Shown here one piece after another: positions 1 to 5,267 of a stretch of 5,702 nucleotides of DNA; position 1 is the stretch's first letter, and every line of letters starts with the position of its first letter. The DNA is from Candidatus Micrarchaeota archaeon UBA95 (GTDB lineage: Archaea > Micrarchaeota > Micrarchaeia > Norongarragalinales > Norongarragalinaceae). The position numbers and the translations under genes are program-made. The DNA lies in NCBI GenBank assembly GCA_002499405.1, contig DALH01000013.1, forward strand, positions 1 through 5,702. Direction: 5' to 3'. Below the pieces are notes generated by a model. It saw only the letters and a list, made by a program, of their open reading frames with translations. It had not been told where the DNA came from and made no database searches.

Positions 1-1406
1 AAACCCGAACCGCTCCCGAATGAAGCTGGTTCCGCCTTCCTTCCAATTGAGGAATGCATTTCACCTTCGAAAACCTTTCCAATGGAGCCGTCCACCGTAA
101 CAATCCTGCCATCCTCAAGCAGCGTCGTCGCCTGCCCTGTTCCGACCACGCATGGAACTCCTAGTTCGCGGGAAACGATTGCGGCGTGACAGGTCACGCC
201 TCCCTCGTCGGTCACTATGGCGGCCGCGCGCTTCATCGCGGGAACGAAGTCCGGCGAAGTCATGCGCGCCACGAGCACGTCTCCCTTCTTGACCTTGTAA
301 GCATCCTTGGCGTTTTTCACGGTTACCACCGGGCCGCTCGCAATTCCCGGGGAAGCACCCGCACCCTCCAGCAACGCGTCGCCTACGGCTTCAACCTTTT
401 GCTCTTCCGCACCTTCTTCCTCATCATCCCCAACAACGCCTTCCTTTCCCAGCGTGGTAATTGCCCGGCTCTGCACTATGAATGTGTTTTCGCCGTTGAT
501 GGCCCACTCAACGTCCTGGGGCGAGCCGTAATGCTCCTGAATGCGCTTGCCGAGTTCCGCCAAGCCCATTATCTCCTTGTCTGACAACTTGCGCTGCTCC
601 TGTATTTCCTCGGGAACCTCGGTCCAACCCTCGCGCGACACCATCCGCTCCTGTTTGTTCACGTCGCGCGAAACTATTTCCATGGACCCGGCTTCAACAA
701 CGTAGGTGTCCGGAGTAATCGAGCCAGACACTATTGCCTCGCCAAGCCCGAACCCCGCCTCTATGACGATTTGGTTGCGGTCATTGGTCGCCGGATTCGC
801 CGTGAACATGACGCCGCTCTTCTCGCTGTCCACCATCTCCTGGACCACGACTGCTATTCCAACCCTCAAGTGGTCAAACCCCTTGGAAGCGCGGTAATAA
901 ATCGCTCTCGCCTCAAACAACGAAGCCCAACACTTTTGCACGGCCCTCACGAGTTTATCCGCGCCCTTCACGTTGAGGAATGTTTCCTGTTGCCCCGCGA
1001 ACGAGGCGTCCGGCAGGTCTTCGGCAGTTGCGCTGCTGCGCACGGCCACCAGCTTTTCCTGGCCGCTTGAAGGCATCACGCTCACGCCGCACAACCGGTT
1101 GTAGGCGCGGACGACGTCCGCCCTCACGTCCCCCGGCATGACGGCCGAAAGAATCTCGCTTTTGACGTAGTCGCTTGCCTCGTTCAACGCCTCGTTGTCC
1201 TCGGCATCCAAATCCTCCAGACGCGCGCGGATTTTCCCGCGCAAGTCAGCGAAGTCAAGAAAAGAATAATAAGCGCCCGCGCTCACCACGAACCCCGGCG
1301 GCACCCGAAAACCCGCGTTAACCATTTCCCCGAGGTTGGCCGCTTTCCCCCCGGCCTCGGCAAGCGAGTCCCGGGACAACTCCTTGAACCAGTACACGTT
1401 CTCCAT
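1..1406 (-). CDS. ppsA: Phosphoenolpyruvate synthase, N-terminal 468 residues (C-terminus beyond left edge)
   Basis: PEP synthase (pyruvate, water dikinase) converts pyruvate, ATP and water to PEP, AMP and phosphate, the entry step of gluconeogenesis in the cytosol. I translated the minus strand from the ATG at 1406. The product opens MENVYWFKEL and soon has GGKAANLGEM, as PEP synthases do. The ATP-grasp domain (PPDK_N, about residues 15-315) shows VAVRSSATAEDLPDAS (about 121-136), GFGLGEA (about 218-224), DVEWA (about 298-302) and QSRA (312-315). An acidic linker follows, then the swivelling phosphohistidine domain with GGVTCHAAIVSRELG; His407 is the predicted phosphorylated residue. The C-terminal PEP/pyruvate-binding barrel, expected for a protein of about 750-800 residues, is outside the window. 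No intein interrupts the visible part. The gene starts 28 bases after the trmJ-like stop, so it may be the third gene of an operon. It has no clear Shine-Dalgarno sequence, but an A/T-rich box lies about 29 bases upstream. Confidence 0.96.
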   Translation of the reverse strand, partial: MENVYWFKELSRDSLAEAGGKAANLGEMVNAGFRVPPGFVVSAGAYYSFLDFADLRGKIRARLEDLDAEDNEALNEASDYVKSEILSAVMPGDVRADVVRAYNRLCGVSVMPSSGQEKLVAVRSSATAEDLPDASFAGQQETFLNVKGADKLVRAVQKCWASLFEARAIYYRASKGFDHLRVGIAVVVQEMVDSEKSGVMFTANPATNDRNQIVIEAGFGLGEAIVSGSITPDTYVVEAGSMEIVSRDVNKQERMVSREGWTEVPEEIQEQRKLSDKEIMGLAELGKRIQEHYGSPQDVEWAINGENTFIVQSRAITTLGKEGVVGDDEEEGAEEQKVEAVGDALLEGAGASPGIASGPVVTVKNAKDAYKVKKGDVLVARMTSPDFVPAMKRAAAIVTDEGGVTCHAAIVSRELGVPCVVGTGQATTLLEDGRIVTVDGSIGKVFEGEMHSSIGRKAEPASFGSGSG

Positions 1407-1430
1407 GATGAGGATAGTTACAGAACGCCT

Positions 1431-1440
1431 TCTTTTATTT
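1431..1440 (-). promoter_or_regulatory. Possible TATA box for ppsA inside the end of the trmJ-like gene
   Basis: On the minus strand this reads AAATAAAAGA, centred about 29 bases before the ppsA ATG, close to the archaeal TATA-to-start spacing for a leaderless transcript. It overlaps the stop codon of the upstream methyltransferase gene. There is no convincing ribosome binding site between it and the ATG. This is inference from spacing and composition only. Confidence 0.4.
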
Positions 1441-2097
1441 GTTGAGGGAAGAGAAGCCGGCAAGCAGCGCGCCCGCCTCCTCGCGCGAAGGGTTCGCCCT
1501 CTCCAGCACGCGTTCAAACGCGAGCACAACCCTCCTCCTGTCCTTGACGCTCCCGCCCAAGGAACCCGCAAACAATTTGACGATTTGCGCGACCTGCTTC
1601 CCGCTTGCGGAAACGTACATTGTCTTCGGGAATTGCGACAAGGCGTAGGCGACCACGGCAATTGAATGCGATAAATTGAGCACGGGGTGCTCCTTTCCCG
1701 TTGGAACGTGGACGAACAAATCGCAGGCCGCGCACTCGCCTTCAGTCAACCCCGTGCCCTCGCTTCCGAAAACAATTGCAACCCGCTTTTTCCCCTTCAC
1801 GCGGTCCTGCAGCCGTTGCAAGGCAACGCAGTTCTTGAACAACGAGCGCCGAAACCTCTTTTTCTGCGCGCTCGTCCCCACAACGAAGAAACCCTTGGTC
1901 GCCTCTTCAAGCGAGCCAAACACCCGCGCGTTCCTCAAAACGTCTCCAGTGTGCTTCGCGTACTTCCTAGCCTCAAAACCGAGTTCGCACTTGGGCGAAA
2001 CAATTGCGAGTTCCTTGAACCCGAAGTTTTTCATGGCGCGGCACGCGAGCCCGACGTTCAAGTCGTGTTCGGGCCTCACCAGAACGAATCGAATCAT
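1435..2097 (-). CDS. trmJ: TrmJ-like SPOUT tRNA 2'-O-methyltransferase
   Basis: The 220-residue protein is a SpoU/TrmH-family (SPOUT, knotted) methyltransferase that would transfer a methyl group from SAM to a ribose 2'-OH, most likely at position 32 of tRNA if it is a true archaeal TrmJ. All three family motifs are present. Motif 1 is in residues 8-26 (RPEHDLNVGLACRAMKNFG, with Asn14 and Arg20). Motif 2 is VFGSEGTGLT at 109-118. Motif 3 is VLNLSHSIAVVAYAL at 139-153 (Asn141), which forms the knot that binds SAM. The N-terminus begins directly at the first strand (MIRFVLVRP), supporting the ATG at 2097. A C-terminal helical region (about 165-220, rich in Arg and Lys) matches the dimerisation/tRNA-contact extension of TrmJ proteins. 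It starts 5 bases after the stop of the small upstream gene, so the two are probably cotranscribed. The family is secure; the exact target nucleotide is inferred and TrmH- or TrmL-like specificity cannot be excluded. Confidence 0.9.
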   Translation of the reverse strand: MIRFVLVRPEHDLNVGLACRAMKNFGFKELAIVSPKCELGFEARKYAKHTGDVLRNARVFGSLEEATKGFFVVGTSAQKKRFRRSLFKNCVALQRLQDRVKGKKRVAIVFGSEGTGLTEGECAACDLFVHVPTGKEHPVLNLSHSIAVVAYALSQFPKTMYVSASGKQVAQIVKLFAGSLGGSVKDRRRVVLAFERVLERANPSREEAGALLAGFSSLNK

Positions 2098-2102
2098 AAC
2101 GG

Positions 2103-2414
2103 TTAACTTCTTCCCCTGTTAAAGCGACGGCCTAAAGCGCTGTTAAGTTCGCCAAAAGCTTGGGCGTCATTCGGTTCCAACCTAGCCATCAAATCAAAAG
2201 AGGACCGCCAAGGCCCTTTCTCGGTCAAAGAGGTGATGGCATTGTCAAGCGCGGAACGATGTCTTGCCCCGAAATGCTCTTGCTCATTACACAAATTCAC
2301 ATAAACCCGCAGGGTTTGGGCGCGGTAGCGGACGTCAGGGTCTTTGTGATCGGACAGCAATCGCAGGCGCTTCTGTAATTCCCGTGTCGTGGGCAGTTCG
2401 CTGGATTCAGGCAT
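2103..2414 (-). CDS. Small uncharacterised helical protein with HEAT-like segment
   Basis: I do not recognise this 103-residue protein. It is predicted to be mostly helical and hydrophilic, with no signal peptide or membrane segment. Residues 11-41 contain two helices joined by KDPDVRYRAQTLRVYV, which resembles the turn and second helix of a HEAT repeat. The C-terminus is basic (GRRFNRGRS). I chose the ATG at 2414; an in-frame TTG at 2435 would add seven residues (MLSSKCF), but the ATG has a TATA-like element about 27 bases upstream, which fits a leaderless start. The gene ends 5 bases before the trmJ-like start, and its last codons carry a GGGGAAG purine run that could serve as ribosome binding site for that gene. 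This tight coupling is the main support that it is real. Its base composition appears less GC-rich than its neighbours, so it may be younger or transferred. Confidence 0.62.
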   Translation of the reverse strand: MPESSELPTTRELQKRLRLLSDHKDPDVRYRAQTLRVYVNLCNEQEHFGARHRSALDNAITSLTEKGPWRSSFDLMARLEPNDAQAFGELNSALGRRFNRGRS

Positions 2415-2435
2415 GAAACATTTAGAGGACAACAA

Positions 2436-2446
2436 CCTTAAAAGCC
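2436..2446. promoter_or_regulatory. Possible bidirectional TATA element between the minus operon and the histone-fold gene
   Basis: The 75-base divergent spacer (2415-2489) contains CCTTAAAAGCC here, which reads GGCTTTTAAGG on the other strand. On the minus strand its centre is about 27 bases before the ATG at 2414, as expected for a leaderless transcript. On the plus strand a start about 26 bases downstream would leave a leader of roughly 20 bases containing the ribosome binding site of the histone-fold gene. A second A/T-rich run, AATTTTATTA (2458-2467), could be an alternative plus-strand TATA box. Inferred from spacing only. Confidence 0.4.
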
Positions 2447-2477
2447 GTTTTCACCTAATTTTATTACTCGTTTTAAA

Positions 2478-2482
2478 GGTGG
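2478..2482 (+). promoter_or_regulatory. Ribosome binding site of the histone-fold gene
   Basis: GGTGG, within AAAGGTGGTT, lies 7 bases before the ATG at 2490 and matches part of the archaeal AGGAGGTGATC complement of the 16S rRNA end. It is one of two good Shine-Dalgarno matches in the window; thiE, thiL and ppsA lack one. It supports the ATG at 2490 as the start. Confidence 0.65.
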
Positions 2483-2489
2483 TTTTCAA

Positions 2490-2888
2490 ATGACTGAAGA
2501 GCAAAAAGCAGCAGAAGACATAAGGGAACAAGAAGAATTAAGCGAGGAGGAAGACGAAAAGCTTCCGTTCGCAAACGCGCGCGTGGTCCGCATAATCAAG
2601 GCGAATTTGAAGAACGAGCACCAGGTAAAAATGGACGTGAAACTCGCGGCCAACCTGTTGCTCGGCGAAATGCTGGCGGACATCGCGCAGTCAATGGACA
2701 AAGAGGACCACTTCACGCTGTCAATAGAACACTTCAACAAGGCGGCCCGCAAATACCGCGAAATCGGGTTGAACAAGAAGCGCGTGCTCCGCATCCAGAA
2801 AGTGCTGGAAAAACAGAGGGCGGAACTCGACGAAATCGTTACCGAAATAGATTTGGACTTTCCGGCAGACCCCTCAGTCAGCCAATGA
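2490..2888 (+). CDS. Tailed histone-fold protein (divergent archaeal histone / NF-YB-like)
   Basis: This 132-residue protein carries a single histone fold between two extensions. Residues 1-24 are a very acidic tail (12 Asp/Glu in residues 3-23). Residues 25-37 read LPFANARVVRIIK, the helix-1 signature of archaeal histones and NF-YB (LPIA..xRIIK). Helix 2 is about 46-69 (VKMDVKLAANLLLGEMLADIA), loop 2 plus strand about 72-77, and helix 3 about 78-91 (SIEHFNKAARKYREI). Residues 95-121 form another charged, probably coiled-coil helix, followed by a short acidic end. Archaeal histones are usually 65-70 residues with no tails. From a hand alignment with HMfB, helix 2 lacks about four C-terminal residues, and the Arg52/Asp59 pair becomes His74/His81. 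It may therefore be a specialised chromatin or transcription factor instead of a wrapping histone. It is transcribed away from the trmJ-ppsA cluster and ends inside the thiL 3' end. Histone fold is a confident inference; function is unknown. Confidence 0.75.
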   Translation: MTEEQKAAEDIREQEELSEEEDEKLPFANARVVRIIKANLKNEHQVKMDVKLAANLLLGEMLADIAQSMDKEDHFTLSIEHFNKAARKYREIGLNKKRVLRIQKVLEKQRAELDEIVTEIDLDFPADPSVSQ

Positions 2889-3765
2889 AGGCCTCCCAAC
2901 CCTCTTTTTGCAGGGGAATCAACTCCCCCCCTTTTTCCAGGAAAACCCCCTTGCCTTTTTCCACGCGGGCGAACCCATCCTTGAATGGGCCCGAGAACAC
3001 GCAACAATAATCCTCGCCGAAACGCGTGGCCGCCTCCACCAAGTCCCAGCCATGCCTCTCACAAAACGCGGGCAGGCGCCTTGGAACCGGTAATTCCTCA
3101 ACCACGACCCTGACGCGGCTCAACCGCGCCAACTCGTGCAACGTGAATGCAAGCCCGTCGGAAACGTCCATTCCCGCGCGCGCCTTGCGCCACGCGCGAC
3201 GGCAAAAAGCGTAGCCGGGGTCGGGCAGGTCCAAGGCATGCTTGAACTCCGCGGGGCAGCCGCGGAACACCTTCCTTTGTTTTGCGAGGCGGGCGGCCGC
3301 GGCCCCGCCAACGGTGCCCGAGCAAACCATTCGGTCTCCGGCGCGGCAATTCCTGCGCAACAACGGCTTTTCAGTGAAGCCGACTCCCGCAATTGAATAC
3401 GTCGCCCCCTCGTTCAAGTCGCCTCCCGCGATTCTGCCGCCCGCAAGCCCGGCTTCCAGTTGCGCACCCTTGAAAAAGCGTTTCACCCACGCGAACTCTT
3501 TTTTCGCGGGCAGGGACAACGACAAGAAAAAGTATTCGGGTTTTACTCCCGTGGAACAGAGGTCGCTCGCATTCAAGGCAATTGTTTTCCTTCCCGCCTC
3601 AAAAGCGTTTTCCGATAATTCGTCGAGGGGGCCCGAGTCAATGCTTACGGCAAGCCCGTCCCGCGAAACAAAGCAGTCGTCGTCGAAACCCGAGACGCCG
3701 GGCTTCCCGAGCAAGGCGTGCACGCGTTCAAGCACCCTCCTTTCACCCAAATCTTCCAGCCGCAT
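2878..3765 (-). CDS. thiL: Thiamine-monophosphate kinase
   Basis: ThiL phosphorylates thiamine phosphate with ATP to give the cofactor thiamine diphosphate, the final pathway step, in the cytosol. The 295-residue product is near the usual 300-325. It has the AIR-synthase-like order of motifs: DDDC at 28-31, an Asp at 43 (SIDS), NASD at 65-68 followed by STGVKPEYFFLSLSLP, GGD at 114-116, DVSDG at 200-204 and GEDY at 250-253. These acidic clusters bind Mg-ATP and thiamine phosphate in known ThiL structures. The segment after Asp43 reads GPLDELSENA, where most ThiL proteins have a LVEGVHF-like stretch, so the substrate pocket may differ. The ATG at 3765 gives the usual N-terminus (LGERRVLERV) and has no Shine-Dalgarno sequence, which suggests a leaderless or near-leaderless message. 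The gene is divergent from thiE and overlaps the histone-fold gene tail-to-tail by 11 bases. Confidence 0.92.
   Translation of the reverse strand: MRLEDLGERRVLERVHALLGKPGVSGFDDDCFVSRDGLAVSIDSGPLDELSENAFEAGRKTIALNASDLCSTGVKPEYFFLSLSLPAKKEFAWVKRFFKGAQLEAGLAGGRIAGGDLNEGATYSIAGVGFTEKPLLRRNCRAGDRMVCSGTVGGAAAARLAKQRKVFRGCPAEFKHALDLPDPGYAFCRRAWRKARAGMDVSDGLAFTLHELARLSRVRVVVEELPVPRRLPAFCERHGWDLVEAATRFGEDYCCVFSGPFKDGFARVEKGKGVFLEKGGELIPLQKEGWEAFIG
2905..2960 (+). terminator. Possible T-tract terminator for the histone-fold transcript
   Basis: Beginning 17 bases after the histone-fold stop, three T5 runs occur at 2905-2909, 2932-2936 and 2956-2960 on the plus strand. Archaeal RNA polymerase terminates at T-rich tracts without needing a hairpin. 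The same bases encode the lysine-rich end of ThiL on the other strand, so the T runs may simply be a coding by-product. Confidence 0.25.
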
Positions 3766-3788
3766 AAGTTTTAAAATACGTTCAACCC

Positions 3789-3798
3789 AATAAAATAA
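3789..3798. promoter_or_regulatory. Probable shared TATA element for divergent thiL and thiE
   Basis: The 51-base spacer between the two thiamine genes contains AATAAAATAA. Its centre is about 24 bases before the thiE ATG and about 28 bases before the thiL ATG, so one box (TTATTTTATT on the minus strand) sits at about the right distance for both. A second A/T run, TTTTAAAATA (3769-3778), is too close to thiL to drive it, but could serve thiE with a short leader. The spacer is too short to hold a TPP riboswitch. Inferred from composition and spacing. Confidence 0.5.
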
Positions 3799-3816
3799 CG
3801 CTTTCTGGGTTGTTCC

Positions 3817-4452
3817 ATGAGATTAGGAGGAATATACGTTTTGACGCCCGCACTCCCGAAAAACGAGTTGAAGGAATTCGTTTCGGGCTGCGCGGGCGCC
3901 GACCTCATGCAATTGCGTTTCAAGAAACCCGACGGCTCGCCGTCGCTAACGGTAAACGAAATGATTGAAGTAACAGAGCACGCGAAAAAAGTGTTGCCGT
4001 GCCCCGTGATAGTCAACGACTGCCTGGAACTCGCTTCACGGGCCGACGGAGCACACGTGGGCCAAGGCGACTCGGCTTGGACCACCGCCAAAAAAACGTT
4101 GGGAGAAAAAATCGTTGGCTTGAGCGCCAGGGAACCCGAACAATTCAAACGCCTGATGGAGGACGCGAAACGCTTCGGCGCCATGCCCGACTACGTGAGC
4201 ACGGGCTCGATTTTCCCGACTCAAAGCAAGTTTGACGCCGAGGTAACCGGCTTGGAACGCCTTGATTATGCCAGACGGGTTCTGGAACGCGCGGGAACCC
4301 CCTTGTTCGCGGTGGGAGGAATCAACAAGTTCAATGCAACGCAATTAACGGGAAAATGCGACGGCATCGCCGTCATCGGCGCGATAAACAGGAACGACCC
4401 CGAACAATCCATAAGGGAGTTGAGGGCCGCATTCAAGGGTGGAAACGAGTGA
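3817..4452 (+). CDS. thiE: Thiamine-phosphate synthase
   Basis: ThiE couples hydroxymethylpyrimidine diphosphate with hydroxyethylthiazole phosphate, giving thiamine phosphate and pyrophosphate. The 211 residues cover a whole TIM barrel of normal length. Visible motifs are YVLTP at 7-11 (strand 1), QLRFK at 32-36, VNDCLELA at 66-73, ADGAHVGQGD at 76-85, GLSA at 101-104, GSIFPTQSK at 130-138 and AVGGIN at 165-170. Gln32, Arg34, Lys36, Asn67, Asp68, Asp85 and Lys138 correspond to the pyrimidine/pyrophosphate and Mg site. Two small departures from the bacterial consensus are GS for GP at 130-131 and VIGAI for V(I/V)SAI near the end, both in phosphate-binding loops. The ATG at 3817 is needed for a complete first strand; GGAGG occurs inside codons 4-5, not upstream. 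Many archaea use ThiN instead, so having ThiE is notable. It overlaps the next gene by four bases and is divergent from thiL, its partner in the pathway. Confidence 0.95.
   Translation: MRLGGIYVLTPALPKNELKEFVSGCAGADLMQLRFKKPDGSPSLTVNEMIEVTEHAKKVLPCPVIVNDCLELASRADGAHVGQGDSAWTTAKKTLGEKIVGLSAREPEQFKRLMEDAKRFGAMPDYVSTGSIFPTQSKFDAEVTGLERLDYARRVLERAGTPLFAVGGINKFNATQLTGKCDGIAVIGAINRNDPEQSIRELRAAFKGGNE
4437..4443 (+). promoter_or_regulatory. Ribosome binding site deciding the GTG start of the coiled-coil gene
   Basis: GGGTGGA lies inside the last codons of thiE, 5 bases before the GTG at 4449. It supports that GTG over the ATG further upstream at 4356, which would add 31 residues (MRRHRRHRRD...) of a basic shadow reading of thiE. 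Confidence 0.65.
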
Positions 4453-5267
4453 ACGCGGAAGAAAAACACGAGACGGACAAAAAAGAAATCCAGAAACTCG
4501 TCGCCAAAAACCGCGACCGCATAACCCAGATGAGGGACCACATCCAGGAAGTCCAAGTTCTGAAGGATAAGCGCGACGCCGAAAACGCGGAAGTAAAGAA
4601 ATACAAGAAGCAACGCGACAAAATAGAGGAACGCGTAAACAAACTAAGGGAAGCTCTGGACCAAGACAACGAGAAACTCAAGGAAACCGGCGTAACCGAC
4701 AACTCCATCGCCGGAATCCAACGCTACATAGAAGAACTGGAATGGATTCAACAAACCGAGGCAATTACGCCGGCACGCGAAAAAGACTTATCCAAAAAAA
4801 TCAACGAGTTGCGCAAGAAACTCCCGAAAAGCGATGAAGCCAGGAAACTGATGGGCGACATAAGGAAGGAGCGCGACGAACTCAAAAAACTCAACCCCGA
4901 TTCAAAGGAATTGCGCCACAAAATGATTGAACACGCGCGGCAAAGCGACGAATACCACAAGGAACGCCAGGAATTATTGAATAAAGTGGACAAACTCCAG
5001 CAAAAAATCAGCGAAACTATCGCCCAACTGGAAGAAAAACGCGGGGAATTCGCGGAACTCGACGCCGAAATCAACGAAGCCAGGGAAGCACGCAAGAAGG
5101 ACAGCCACAAGGAACACGATGACGCAGCCAAAAAACAGAAGGCAATCGAGAAAAAAATCAAGAAGCGCATCAACGACGCCGCCCAGCCAATCTACGAGAA
5201 ATTCAAGGCCGGCGAAAAGCTGAGCATGGAAGAACTCCTAATCCTCAGAGAAAGCGGAATGCTTTAA
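4449..5267 (+). CDS. COG1340-type archaeal coiled-coil protein
   Basis: The 272-residue protein is almost wholly charged, helical coiled coil (Glu, Lys, Asp, Arg, Gln and Ala with Leu/Ile heptads) and has no membrane segment or signal peptide. Two short signatures of the archaeal COG1340 family are visible. One is IEELEWIQQT at 94-103 followed by a proline-broken linker and KKINELRKKL. The other is YEKFKAGEKLSMEELLIL at 249-266, just before the end (RESGML). Distantly similar architecture occurs in yeast Bfr1, an RNA/ribosome-associated coiled-coil protein, but function in archaea is not established. The start is GTG at 4449, whose GTGA overlaps the thiE stop; the ribosome binding site lies within thiE, so translation is likely coupled to thiE. 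The role in relation to thiamine is unknown and the pairing may be only operonic. The stop shares bases with the stop of the convergent AdoHcyase gene. The family is confident; the function is not. Confidence 0.88.
   Translation: MNAEEKHETDKKEIQKLVAKNRDRITQMRDHIQEVQVLKDKRDAENAEVKKYKKQRDKIEERVNKLREALDQDNEKLKETGVTDNSIAGIQRYIEELEWIQQTEAITPAREKDLSKKINELRKKLPKSDEARKLMGDIRKERDELKKLNPDSKELRHKMIEHARQSDEYHKERQELLNKVDKLQQKISETIAQLEEKRGEFAELDAEINEAREARKKDSHKEHDDAAKKQKAIEKKIKKRINDAAQPIYEKFKAGEKLSMEELLILRESGML

Noticed and set aside
1..1406. Intein in PEP synthase, as in some methanogens
   Set aside because: The frame is continuous through the phosphohistidine loop with no Cys/Ser-led insert or HN-C splice end in the visible part.
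2415..2435. TTG start at 2435 for the small minus-strand protein
   Set aside because: The ATG at 2414 is a stronger codon with a TATA-like box at a suitable distance; no ribosome binding site supports the TTG.
2486..3007. 173-codon minus-strand open frame opposite the histone-fold gene and the end of thiL
   Set aside because: It is Ser/Phe-rich, the usual antisense reading of a Glu/Lys-rich gene, and spans two well-supported genes.
3242..3793. 183-codon plus-strand open frame opposite thiL
   Set aside because: It is a low-complexity Pro/Ser/Arg-rich shadow of a clear ThiL gene, and crosses the thiL promoter.
3766..3816. TPP riboswitch between thiL and thiE
   Set aside because: Only 51 bases are available, less than a TPP aptamer needs, and both genes look leaderless or nearly so.
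4356..4448. Upstream ATG extension of the coiled-coil protein (31 basic residues)
   Set aside because: It lies wholly within thiE in another frame. The GTG at 4449 has a ribosome binding site and gives the family's usual length.
4748..5173. Minus-strand frame rich in Ser, Phe and Leu that looks like a membrane protein
   Set aside because: It is the antisense of the charged coiled-coil gene; the apparent hydrophobicity arises from reversed Lys/Glu codons.
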